A stretch of DNA of 64,000 bases from Adineta vaga (taxonomy: Eukaryota > Rotifera): the NCBI GenBank assembly GCA_021613535.1, contig CP075492.1, positions 3,658,001 through 3,722,000 of the forward strand, in the 5' to 3' direction. The translations under genes were made by a program, and so were the position numbers. Positions 9,967-20,653 of the stretch are shown here, piece after piece; positions within the stretch are counted from its first letter, which is position 1, and the number at the start of each line of letters is the position of its first letter. Below the pieces are notes generated by a model that was given only the letters and a program-made list of their open reading frames with translations, was not told the origin of the DNA and made no database searches.

Positions 9967-11314
9967 ATGGTCAACAAAGTTGTTTTTACAGTTTTCTTTT
10001 TTGGAAATCTTCTATTGATTTTATATCTATCAAAAAGTTTAAAACAAACACAACGGTCGTTAATAATTTTCTACAATAAAACTGTCATATGGACAAACGA
10101 TTTTCATATAAGGTATGGAAGGAAAGAGAAAAAAAAGCATAAGTTTAATAGAAAATTTTGGATTTCTTTAGTCCAATTCATGATATTAAAGATCAATTAT
10201 CCACATTTAATGTTCATTTTATTGATAAAAGTCTATCAGGTGCTTGTGGACATACAGATAGTTGTGCAAAAGATTTAAAAGTATTAAATCAACAGAATGG
10301 AATAGCACCAAATTTCAATGAACGAAAGCAATTTTATGAAGTTTATAAAAATGATTTGGAAATGAATCAAGTAAAAGTCTTTATGTGTTTTCATTCGACT
10401 GCAATGTGTGAATTATTTATGCCATTTAATCGAACAATTATTATTATCGCTGCAACTCGATATGAATTTGGAAGACATGGAAAAGAAGAATGGCAAACTT
10501 TAAACAAAAATCTACAAATAATTGCTTCAAATCCAAAGTATTTATTTGAAATTTCATAAGATTTACTCGAAAATATTTTTGTTATTTTAAACTTAGAAAT
10601 GTTATTGCTGGAAATAATTTATATGATGCAGAATATATTCGATATTTTACTGGAATAAAAACGATTGTTTTACCCTCCATATGTGCATATACCAAAGCAT
10701 TTTATTCCCGAAAGCTTGGCAAACCATTTCTTATTGCTCCAATGCATAAGAAGAGTTTTAGTATTGCATTTAAAAAAAAATTAACAAATTCTTTAGAACA
10801 TTTACAAAGTTCAATTAAAATTGCTCATTTGCGTGAACATTATAAAGGTCGTTATTCTTATTTTAAACTTTCTCAACATCCCGGAATGATCTATGTTCCA
10901 TATCAAGTATCTTTAATGAGTTTATTTGAACAATATCGAATGAATATACCGTTATTTTTTCCATCACATAATCTTCTAACTGAATGGCATTTTAAACATC
11001 GTGTTGTTGGTGAACGAACATGGGATGGTATCTCAGGAAATTTAAAAAATTCATCAGTTATATCCGGTGTTCTATCATCGGATATTCCTGATCCAAATAA
11101 TGAATCTGATATCAATGCAATTCGTTATTGGTTGAAATTTTCCGATTTTTATCAATGGCCACATATAACATATTTCGATTCGACAGAAGATTTAGCTCAA
11201 AAATTAATCAGTACAAATCTTGATGAGATTAGTGCGAAAATGAAAATCTATAATCAAAACTTAACACAAGCATTACATGAAAAATGGCGACGAATACTGA
11301 AGAATATTGAATGA
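9967..11314 (+). CDS. Unrecognised type II membrane protein, glycosyltransferase-like layout (409 aa)
   Basis: Three exons inferred: 9967-10112, 10172-10537, 10597-11314; introns of 59 nt each, frame preserved. The N-terminus has a short cytoplasmic end and one hydrophobic helix (about residues 4-22), then a luminal-type soluble domain. Segments such as FHSTAMCELFMPFNRTIIIIAATRYE, TGIKTIVLPSICAY, MIYVPYQVSLMSLFEQYRMNIPLFFPS and a C-terminal ITYFDSTEDLAQKL resemble the acceptor/donor halves of GT-B-like glycosyltransferases, but no diagnostic DxD or family signature was identified. A Golgi-resident enzyme is the best guess. I do not recognise the family. Confidence 0.65.
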
Positions 11315-11529
11315 AGATATCTATCTTTATATAGTCTTTCAAATAAAATATACATATCATCATACAAAGCACAATTACGTCTTTGATATTTCGAGTCTAT
11401 ATATCCTTCGTATTGTAATAGAACAAAGATTTCACCTTGCCTTTTGACTTATGAAGTAAAAAGATAGAAAGAAAGAATATACTAATCATGGTCATCGTTA
11501 TTCTTTTCTTTTATCGACTCATCGCTCGC

Positions 11530-11541
11530 AATATATAAATT
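11530..11541 (+). promoter_or_regulatory. TATA box for the small Cys-rich secreted protein gene
   Basis: AATATATAAATT sits about 50-60 nt upstream of the ATG at 11590, the right distance for a TATA box with a short 5' leader. Confidence 0.5.
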
Positions 11542-11589
11542 ATCGTGCTTAGAAATATCAGAACAAGTAGATCTATCTCGTCGATAAAA

Positions 11590-11934
11590 ATGACTTATTC
11601 TTTATTGCTATTAGGACTTGTATTAATTGTCTGTATTCATCGATCGTTTGGTGATCAAATAACAAACAAAGCTATCGAATGTTCAGCAAATGAAGAGCAA
11701 TGTGGTTTACAATGTTATTCATTAGAAACACATAAATGTAAATCTGGTTTGGTTTGTCGAAAAGACGAAGAAGGTTGGTGTGGAAAGAAATGTTTTAATC
11801 TAACAAAAGAAAAATGTGTTTGGGGTTTAATATGTTTGAAATCAGAAATTTGGTGTAGTAATCAATGTATTGATCCAACAATTAAAAAATGTCGTCGAAA
11901 ACGATTAGCAGATATCATATCAAAGAATCTTTAA
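11590..11934 (+). CDS. Small secreted Cys-rich protein with three Cys repeats (114 aa)
   Basis: The ATG at 11590 begins a clear signal peptide (MTYSLLLLGLVLIVCIHRSFG). The mature region carries three copies of a C-x3-C-x7-C-x5-C-like unit: EQCGLQCYSLETHKCKSGLVC, GWCGKKCFNLTKEKCVWGLIC and a shorter WCSNQCIDPTIKKC, then a basic tail (CRRKRLADII). The even cysteine pattern predicts disulfide-bonded small domains and an extracellular role. The family is not recognised and no toxin or antimicrobial function is claimed. Single exon with a good TATA box. Confidence 0.7.
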   Translation: MTYSLLLLGLVLIVCIHRSFGDQITNKAIECSANEEQCGLQCYSLETHKCKSGLVCRKDEEGWCGKKCFNLTKEKCVWGLICLKSEIWCSNQCIDPTIKKCRRKRLADIISKNL

Positions 11935-13853
11935 TACATATCGTTCAAAGGATACAATGTGTGTGTATGTCGTGGTACATGAAAAAAAAACGGACTTTAA
12001 CTTTTTGTTCTTCAAATCAATATTTTGTTTGTCAATAAAACGATTTTGAGTGACTTAAAAATGAGTTGAAACTGAATTTTCTTAACTTTTTTTTACTGTC
12101 GCTTATTATACAGTATTTGACCAGACTTTTTCTTTGAAAGATACGTCGATTGGTTGTAAAATCATTGACTTACATACATGTCAATGAGTCAGATACCCCC
12201 AATGCACCTCGTTCGTTTATAGTGTGCATTTTTACAAACAGATAAGTCAATATGACGTATGGAAATTTTATCTGTCGTTATTTAGACAAAGGGAGAAAAA
12301 CCTTCAGAATCAATAATCTTAATCTAAATTACCAAGGAATTGTCTTCTTTCATTTAGCTTTGAGATATATATTGGTTTTTTTCTATTCTTTTACAATCAC
12401 GATGAAATATTTCAATCAACTTTGTTATACAAATAATGAATTGTGTATGCTGTGTATTATCATTCACTTGGACGAAGCAAACGATTAATAACAGGTGATT
12501 TATCTTCTATCTTACACACATCAATCAGACTAATATTATAATTTGTGAACTTTTCCTATCATAACTTTTGATCCATCGAAATGCAAGGCAGTATAATTGA
12601 ATTGTTAGGAAGATATCCATTCATCTGGAAAATAGTATTATTAAATTACAGATTCATATACCAAGTTTCGTTTAGTCGATTAGTATTTTTAGTCTTTAAT
12701 TTATTTCAGGAGTGCATGCTGGTAACATCTCGCAAAGAAAACAACATTTTTGGGTTTTAATCTAATATGATTTGCAGAATTATATGAAAGATGAGTTGAC
12801 TAAAAAAGAACTTGGTATATTTATTTGAAATTTAGAAAAATTTTGACTCTAATTCTACATACGCAATCCTCATATACTCTCATTTCCTTTTTATATGTAT
12901 AAGCGACGTTCAAAAGGAAATTCGAAAGTGTTTCACAGAGGAATGTCTCTTCATCAGTTTATTTATCTCTAAACATACAGTTAAGAGCATTCTTTTTAGA
13001 TCATATTTTACGAAATGGACAATTCTTCAACCATAATGTGCACGAATTGTGGCTACAAGATGAGCACGAAGATGCATTACACAGAATCAGCCTGATGGAA
13101 GCGTTTGCATAGGTTGAACATAACACTGCAGTTTTGGGTAATAAGAAGAAAATACCATGTCCTAGATGTGGCGCTAGCGGTTTTTTGAAAGCGAGTTAAA
13201 GACATCATATCCAATGTAACAGTATATTCGACCGGGGCACGAACTTTCACACACATATATTACAGAAAATTTTTATATTTTACAGTATCACATGTCTTTG
13301 AAATAAATTAATCGTAAATGTGATTTTACGACACAAATGATAAAAGAAATAGTTCCACGAGAGGAATAGATCTATCATTTATACGGTGTATGTGTTTTGT
13401 AGAGACAGTCTAATTAGAAATGTTTTATTGAATAAAAAAAATGAAAAAATTCTACAATTTAATCGATCATGAAAGAAAAATATATCTTAATTATGAAGAA
13501 TCAATGAAAATGAGTGAAATATTTTCTTTTACTACATCACAAAGGTGAATACTATCATATGACTCAGATCAATTTCGAATTACATTAATATGTGAAGAAA
13601 AATAAATATTATTGCATACGAAAACAACGTGTATAAAGAAAAATCATCTAATTTTTCTCTTATATCTTATACTCGTTATAGCTTTTATTTATTTTCGACT
13701 CAGTCAGTTTATACCTGTAAAGAGAATGCACGAGACAAATGTTTTTTTTCTATCAGTTTTGGGATTCGATATTTGTTCTCTGAAAGGTAAATTATTGAAG
13801 TGTATAGTATCCAATTGAATGATAACATACATTTCAAATAGTCTTGCAATCGA
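11935..13853. other. Gene-poor stretch, possible zinc-finger relic at about 13010-13230
   Basis: About 1.9 kb of AT-rich DNA. ORFs at 12252-12488 and 13612-13818 have no recognisable product. At about 13016-13230 the composition shifts to higher GC: short frames read MCTNCGYKM and IPCPRCGASGFLKAS followed by a stop and RHHIQC, i.e. CxxC pairs and a broken C2H2-like unit. This looks like a degraded fragment of a zinc-finger or transposon gene rather than a working one. Confidence 0.35.
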
Positions 13854-16097
13854 ATGTCGTTTTTATCTACAAATGGCACCGATGAAAAACTTGATGATAG
13901 TATTGAATTAAGCGAAAGTATATTTACTATTGAAACAGAAAATCCTTCAGATAAAAATGTTATTCCAATGGGAATTCATGTTTATTGTGATGCAGAACAA
14001 ACAACATTTGAAGAAGTTGCTGGAATATGTCTCAATAAAGATGATCGAACTATGAAATCTTTAACAATACGTTCATTTACAATTGGATTTCTCTTTATTT
14101 GTTTTATGTCATTTTATCATATGTGGTACTATGTTACCAAACTTTATGCTTTAATTACTCCTGTTACTGTTATATTAATTTCACATCTGATGGCAAAAAT
14201 ATGGTCGAGAATTAACGGTGTTTCATGGACAATGAAAGAACATACAATTGTTTTATTAATGACCAATGTGGCTTGGACATTTTCTGTTGTTTATGATATA
14301 TCAGTAATTAGTTATTTAGAATATCAAGAACGAATACCATCCTTTCAATTTATTTATATGTTTTTCTTTGTCGTTTCAATTCAGTTTCTTGGTTTTGGAT
14401 TGGCTGGTATGTTAAATATCTCGTACGAATGATAAATTGACAGTTCAAATTTCTATTTAGGTATTCTTCGTCGCTTTCTTGTTTGGCCATCGAGTGAAGT
14501 ATGGCCTTCGAATTTTCCTTCGATTGCTTTATTACGTATATTACATCCAAGTGAAATAAGTGCTAATCGTAGTGTTTTTGGAGATGAAACGCATCTAAGT
14601 TTATGGCAAAGATTTCTCTCGAATGAACTTCGATTTTATTTCATCATAGTCATTGCTCAATTTATTTTCTATTGGCTTCCAGGATATATGATACCTGTTC
14701 TAAGTGGCTTTTCTTGGATATGTATGATTAAACCAACTGATTATACACTTGCTCAATTGACAGATTATCGAGGTCTTAGTCTCGGTTCATTTTCGCTCAA
14801 TTGGTATTCGATAACTTATTTTCTTGAATCTCCATTTGTTGTTCCACGATGGGCTCTCGTTAATATAGGCGTAGGCTTTGTTTTAGTTGCATGGATCATT
14901 ACACCAATTATTTATTTTCAAAATGTATGGAAAACACGTGAACATGCAATTTCGAGTAGTACACAATCATCTAGTAATTGGTCAGCGATGGGATTTGTAA
15001 CAACATTCACAACATTTGCCAGTTTATCAGCTGTTTTTGTTCATACATTTCTTCATCATGGTAAGAATTTGTGGCAACAAATAAAATATAGATCATTAGA
15101 TAAGAAAGGTAATGATACTCATTGTCGGTTAATTGAATTATATCCTGATGTACCAGATTGGTGGTTTCTTATTGTTTCTGTCGTAGCTGTTGTTGTTATT
15201 ATGATTGTAGCACATGTATCAAATTTACTTGAATGGTACAATGTATTATTTGCTCTTAGTATTGCTATGATATTTGTTTTACCATATGGCATGGTAACAT
15301 CAATAACTGGTCAACTGATACAAAATCAAGCAGTTTACTTTTTAATGGTAATTATTGTTGGTTTACTTTGGGCAGGAAATCAATCGAAAAGGATGACATT
15401 CATTGCTATTGGTTACACAACTTATTGTCAAACATTATATCTAGTATCAAATATGAAATTAGGTCACTATATGAAAATTCCACCTCGTATTCTGTTCTTA
15501 GTCCAACTGATAGCATGTTTGGTATGTAGTTCGTTTGGTGCTGGTATTCAATATTATTTCTATGCTGTAAAACGTTATTATGAGCATCCAGATGCTTATA
15601 AATTTGAATCAATGTTTGATTTGACAAATGTTGGTTCTACAATTGTAAACAATACAAGTTTTATAACTTCACAAATGCCACAAAATCGAATTTTTTTCTG
15701 GTCATTGCTAATCGGTGCTTTATTGCCGATACCATTCTGGTTCGCTAGTCGAAAATATAAATGGTGTCATCTTGTACATATTCCATTAATGTTAGCGACA
15801 GTATCATGGATGCCATTAGTAGATACAGGTACCATGTTAACATGGTTAATTATTGGTTTCTCAGCTGTAATATTAGTTAGAAGAGAATGTTGGAAACGAC
15901 ATATTTATTTAACATCATCTGCACTTGATGCTGGTATGGCTTTTGCTTTAGCTATGATAGGTGGACCACTTGTCTATTATAATGTTACTTTTCCTAGTTG
16001 GTGGGGAGATGGTGGAGAAAGTAAAACCGGCTGTCCATTTTCTCAAATTAATGCTGCTCTAGCACAATCGTTCGATCCTGAAACATATGGAACATAG
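13854..16097 (+). CDS. Oligopeptide transporter, OPT family (729 aa)
   Basis: Two exons (13854-14406, 14461-16097) separated by a 54-nt GT-AG intron. The length (729 aa) and the many hydrophobic helices (about 12-14) match OPT transporters. Signatures: LVWPSSEVWPSNFPSIAL just after the splice site, matching the OPT (V/I)WPxNL motif, and KIPPR at about residues 523-527, diagnostic of the peptide-transporter clade. The first conserved block reads NGVSWTMKEH (about residues 121-130), where the canonical motif is NPGPFxxKEH, so the Pro of NPG is missing. Known members in fungi, plants and prokaryotes move small peptides or metal chelates with protons. The family is largely absent from animals, so acquisition from fungi or another donor followed by intron gain is likely (inference). 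Confidence 0.88.
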
Positions 16098-16564
16098 AAA
16101 ATCACATTTCAACTTGTTTTGTTTTTACTTTTATATGCTTTTGTGCTAAAATACTCGTATATAAACAAAATATTCAATGTTACACAGAACTTATGTTCGA
16201 ATTAAGTGAGTATACTGCTGGTATGAATCATGTATTTTAGAGCATTTTCTAACATCAAATATGTTCTATCAAATCGTTCGAATTAAAGAAAATTTAATCT
16301 GGCATAACTGTGCTATATGCGGATTTGAAAGAAGTTAAACTAATGAGAGACTTTGGTACAAATCTCACTATTTTCCTATTTTATACAGTGAATTATCTTG
16401 TCACTTTAGAATTCTTTCTCGATTACAAATAGAGAAAATAAGAATGATTTTTCTTCGTATGATATTCAATATAGACAGTCAATTGTAGACACGTAGGTAC
16501 TTCTCACAAATATCCATTGTTGAGAAACACATATACTCTTCCTTCGTTGTTTTTTTTCGATTAC
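16098..16564. other. Intergenic between convergent genes
   Basis: About 470 bp holding the 3' ends of the OPT and zinc-finger genes. No feature seen. Confidence 0.5.
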
Positions 16565-17128
16565 TCAAGTCTCACAATATTGTTTTCGTAATCTACATGC
16601 TTCACAAAAGCAAGTCAAATCATCTTCTCGATGTCTATTTCCATTATAAAGAATCGTTGGTCGATCTGGATCTCTTGGACGAAAATCCACATGTCGTACT
16701 TTGAATGCTAATTTTTCAATTAGATAACGCATTGTTTCCGCAATTGAATCTGGTTGATAAATAGGAGAATTAAAATCTTGTCGACATCGACGACATTGTT
16801 GACCAAAAATTTTCCATTTAATACTTCGTGTACGTTCGTTATATTGAAATAAAATACTGGAATGAATTCGACTATACCATTGATTACCACAATTAACACA
16901 CTGAAATCTATAAAAGGAAATGAATGAATCAATAAAAATCGTTAAAACATACTGTGCGCCTGAGTATCTTTTAAGAATTTGTTGACTACTATCATTGGAA
17001 GCAACTATTGTCGAATCTTCAGTTGGTTCCAATTGCCAATGACGAAAAAAACGCATGTTATCATAATTATTGATATAAGTTTGTTTTAACTGTGTAAATG
17101 TATGAAGAAATATTTGATTTTGAGACAT
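16565..17128 (-). CDS. 3CxxC-type zinc-finger protein (RTP-like, 172 aa spliced)
   Basis: Two exons on the minus strand (17128-16953, 16907-16565) around a 45-nt intron. The intron is a multiple of three with no stop, so an unspliced 187-aa reading also exists; the splice is preferred because it brings FQCVNCGNQWYS directly after the upstream helix, as in the family. The zinc motif comprises CVNC, CRRC and C-terminal CFCEAC, and matches the 3CxxC zinc finger of receptor-transporting proteins (RTP/REEP-like), which escort 7TM receptors. The N-terminal FLHTFTQLKQTY and FFRHWQLEP segments also fit. A role in handling the receptors encoded nearby is attractive but only inference. Confidence 0.75.
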   Translation of the reverse strand: MSQNQIFLHTFTQLKQTYINNYDNMRFFRHWQLEPTEDSTIVASNDSSQQILKRYSGAQYVLTIFIDSFISFYRFQCVNCGNQWYSRIHSSILFQYNERTRSIKWKIFGQQCRRCRQDFNSPIYQPDSIAETMRYLIEKLAFKVRHVDFRPRDPDRPTILYNGNRHREDDLTCFCEACRLRKQYCET

Positions 17129-17798
17129 TTTAGCAATGATTTTGTCTCAATCTAATAATTGAAAGGTAAAACTATTTTTACAAAGCATTCTATACCTGCA
17201 TAAAGCAAAATGAAAAAAATTCTTAAAAAAATAGAACATGATAAGTAAAAATCTATGTTTGCATTTCATCGTTAAAAGAGAATCTCACGTGTTCCATGTT
17301 TTTTGATGATAAGAACAGAACAAAATATGATGTCCGTGATTGTTTATGTTTTTTTACTTCATAAAATTCAATGATACGTTCTGTTCATCTCTTATCCATA
17401 AGTCTATGTTTAAATATATGAACGGGAAGCTTGCGAGTAAACATGATAAAGTTACTTTTAATCTTCAATATATCACGTACTACGTAGTATCAAATTATTT
17501 TCATTCATCGGAAATCAATGACGTTCTTCTTCACATTTCTGTTTTATTAGTATCTGTAGAAAATTATATAAAAACTGTTCGTTCAAAATCGTCTCTATAG
17601 TTTTATGTATGTTGAAAACGTTTATCTCGAAAAAAAGTATTCAGTATATTATTATAAAATAGTTACAATGGATTTTCGAAGAAAAATGACTTCACCTATG
17701 CCCTCTGTCTTCCTTATTTATTGAGATTTAGTTGGCTGAGTATGGTTTCCAATTAGCTATAACCAAGAGGATATACTATTCCATCGTTATTCTGGAGA
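17129..17798. other. Intergenic, no gene seen
   Basis: About 670 bp, AT-rich. An 86-codon ORF at 17340-17600 has no recognisable feature and is probably chance. Confidence 0.45.
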
Positions 17799-18080
17799 TT
17801 AAATAGGTTCAATATTCATTGCTCTTGCAACTCCAATAAATAACATTGAAAGAACTATTTCCGATTGCATATTGATATTTGGCCAAACTACTGAATTTTA
17901 CTAGGAAACATTCTGTTTTTATATATGATTTCACTGGTAACTAGAGTTTTGTAGGTTCGCGATGAGAACGAACACAAATGATGTCATCTGATGTGATGGA
18001 ATAACAAGAAAAAGATTGTATGTTAGTTGTTATTTTTAGTTGTGAGAATCATATCATATGAATAACGAGAAGATTTTTCT
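17799..18080 (-). pseudogene. Relic of a paralogue of the repeat-peptide precursor (promoter plus signal peptide only)
   Basis: Minus-strand ATG at 17870 encodes MQSEIVLSMLFIGVARAMNI, clearly homologous to the signal peptide of the precursor at 18647-20333, then stops after 23 codons (TAA at 17799-17801). Upstream sequence at about 17940-18075 aligns with the region upstream of the precursor (about 20410-20540), sharing blocks such as GTTATTTTTAGTT and the ATCATTTGATGTAAT-like stretch. So the promoter and first exon of a tandem paralogue survive while its repeat region is lost. Confidence 0.7.
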
Positions 18081-18646
18081 TTCATGTTGGCACAGTATAC
18101 CTTATTAGTATGTATGTGATTTTCATTAAATAAAACTATAATGCAACTAGCTATGATTACTGAAAAAAAGTAAGTTGATGCATTGTGGTTGAAATTTCTA
18201 ACTCAGATAACAAATATTTATTAATTTTGATTTAACATCGCTGCGTTTTATCTTTGTACTCGCTATAGTGACAACTGATATTGAATCTTATATTTACTTG
18301 ATGAAGCAGCACAACCCATGTTCATAATAGAAAAGGCTTATTTCTAATGAGTGTGAGGCTCAGTGAATAACGAATCTTTATTAGAAACTTTCATGTTTGA
18401 TCGAGTTATGTGTGAAAGACTTCTTTTGGTTTATAAGTTTCAGTGGTATCGTTAAAAATTCAAACAAAATCTTTTCATTTACGATTGTCTATACTTCTGT
18501 TATAAATCAAGTTTATTTCTGATAAGGGATTAAATACACTACTATTACATGATGACAATGGAATTTAAAATCATTTATTTTATTTTAGAGTACATGATTG
18601 ATTTTTTTTCAATTAGCATTGTCACCACCACCTCTATCCGCCTTAC
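18081..18646. other. 3' flank of the repeat-peptide precursor, no gene seen
   Basis: About 565 bp, AT-rich, between the relic promoter and the precursor stop codon. No coding signal. Confidence 0.45.
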
Positions 18647-20333
18647 TTAATCAGTTTCAGTTGCTTCACCATCATTGTTGTTGTTGTTGTTGTTGTTGTT
18701 ACCGGAGAAAAGTCCAGAGAAGATTTGACTGATTGGTTTACCATTAAGTGTCCAATTTTGTCCCCAACCTTGAAAGAGTCGTGATTCAGCTTCACGTTTT
18801 CCTGGTTTAATTGTAACACTCCAGTTACTGAACCATCCATCGAACCAACGTTGTAATTCCTCCAGGTGTCATTTCTTTTAAATCACGTTTACCAAGTAGA
18901 CCTAAGTTAACATTCCATCCACTAAACCATCCATCGAACCAACGTTGTAATTCTTCTGGTGTCATTTCTTTTAAATCACGTTTACCGAGTAGACCTAAGT
19001 TAACATTCCAGTTACTAAACCATCCGTCGAACCAACGTTGTAATTCTTCAGGTGTCATTTCACTTAAATCACGTTTGCCGAATGGTTTAATGTTAACATT
19101 CCAGTTACTAAACCATCCGTCGAACCAACGTTGTAATTCTTCAGGTGTCATTTCTTTTAAATCACGTTTACCGAATAGGTTTAAGTTAACATTCCATCCA
19201 TTAAACCATCCATCGAACCAACGTTGTAATTCTTCTGGTGTCATTTCTTTTAAATCACGTTTACCGAGTAGACCTAAGTTAACATTCCATCCACTAAACC
19301 ATCCATCGAACCAACGTTGTAATTCTTCTGGTGTCATTTCTTTTAAATCACGTTTACCGAGTAGACCTAAGTTAACATTCCATCCATTAAACCATCCATC
19401 GAACCAACGTTGTAATTCTTCTGGTGTCATTTCTTTTAAATCACGTTTACCGAATAGGTTTAAGTTAACATTCCATCCATTAAACCATCCATCGAACCAA
19501 CGTTGTAATTCTTCTGGTGTCATTTCTTTTAAATCACGTTTACCGAATAGGTTTAAGTTAACATTCCATCCATTAAACCATCCATCAAACCAACGTTGTA
19601 ATTCTTCTGGTGTCATTTCTTTTAAATCACGTTTACCGAGTAGACCTAAGTTAACATTCCATCCACTAAACCATCCATCGAACCAACGTTGTAATTCTTC
19701 TGGTGTCATTTCTTTTAAATCACGTTTACCGAGTAGACCTAAGTTAACATTCCATCCACTAAACCATCCATCGAACCAACGTTGTAATTCTTCTGGTGTC
19801 ATTTCTTTTAAATCACGTTTACCGAGTAGACCTAAGTTAACATTCCATCCATTAAACCATCCATCGAACCAACGTTGTAATTCTTCTGGTGTCATTTCTT
19901 TTAAATCACGTTTACCGAATAGGTTTAAGTTAACATTCCATCCATTAAACCATCCATCGAACCAACGTTGTAATTCTTCTGGTGTCATTTGATAGTCAAG
20001 ACTTTTTTTGCCAAACCATGGAATAGTGATATGAACATTGCTGAACCAACCATCGGTCCAATCTTTGGTTGAGACTTCTAATGGAGCTACTTCTGCGTCA
20101 CGTTTGCCTGGTTTAATGTTAACAGTCCATCCACTAAACCAATTATCGAACCAACGTTGGATTTCTTCTGGTGTCACTTCATTTAAATCACGTTTGCCTG
20201 GTTTGAAGTTTATCTTCCATCCACTTAACCATCCATCAAACCAACGTTGAAGTTCATCTGATTGAGCATGATCAATATTCATTGCTAGTGAAACACCAGC
20301 GAATAACAACAGAAGAATCACTTTGGATTGCAT
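18647..20333 (-). CDS. Secreted tandem-repeat peptide precursor with Gly-Lys-Arg processing sites (frameshift in last repeat)
   Basis: ATG at 20331-20333 starts a signal peptide (MQSKVILLLLFAGVSLA). The rest is about 16 units, mostly exactly 31 residues (93 bp), each like DLKEMTPEELQRWFDGWF followed by (N/S)GWNVNL, a variable tail (NLF, GLL, IKPF) and GKR; the third unit ends in GKK. Gly followed by Lys-Arg is the classical signal for prohormone cleavage and C-terminal amidation, so the product is predicted to be many copies of a 28-residue amidated, Trp-rich amphipathic peptide. The first three units are diverged; the others are nearly identical at DNA level. At about 18858-18866 the last copy has one extra base; the following frame still encodes a final GKR unit, an Asn run and an acidic tail ending at 18647. 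A neuropeptide-like precursor or a membrane-active peptide array are both possible. Confidence 0.8.
18674..18701. repeat. GTT/AAC microsatellite encoding an Asn run
   Basis: Eight GTT triplets on the plus strand, read as Asn codons in the frame-corrected tail of the precursor. Probably length-variable. Confidence 0.7.
18850..19990 (-). repeat. 93-bp tandem repeat array, about 13 homogeneous units
   Basis: The coding array repeats every 93 bp; most copies differ only by a few bases (CATCCATTAAACC versus CATCCACTAAACC, GAGTAGACC versus GAATAGGTT). Copies of the two tail types are interspersed, which points to unequal exchange or gene conversion. Confidence 0.9.
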
Positions 20334-20390
20334 GTTGACTATCAATAAGTGGATTGATTTTTCTTATTTTTTAATCGAAAATCATCTTCT

Positions 20391-20397
20391 TTATATA
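20391..20397 (-). promoter_or_regulatory. TATA box of the repeat-peptide precursor
   Basis: TATATAA on the minus strand, about 58-64 nt upstream of the ATG at 20333. The same block is recognisable in the relic promoter near 17920. Confidence 0.5.
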
Positions 20398-20653
20398 CTA
20401 TTGCGTCGAAAAGTGAATTTATATTTCATGTGAACGACAACATATGTTATCATTTGATGTAATAGAAAAATAAGAACAGTATCTTGTGATTAGCGTTATT
20501 TTTAGTTATGAGAATGTCATCATGTGGATGCATACGAACAGACTTTTTTTCGTAGAGAAAAATATTCCATCTCTTATCGAACTGATTAGATGAAAATGAG
20601 AAAGAAAACGAACATAGAAGTGATAAGTGACGTACATGTTTAGTTGGTTATAA

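Noticed and set aside
12252-12488. 78-codon ORF starting with ATG
   Set aside because: No similarity, no promoter or splice signals; hydrophobic stretch explained by T-rich DNA.
15406-15627. Minus-strand ORF in the OPT gene
   Set aside because: Covers KIPPR-containing coding sequence; a frame shadow.
19075-19992. 305-codon repetitive plus-strand ORF (Pro/Asn/Ser-rich)
   Set aside because: It is the antisense shadow of the 93-bp coding repeat; the opposite strand has the signal peptide, processing sites and TATA box.
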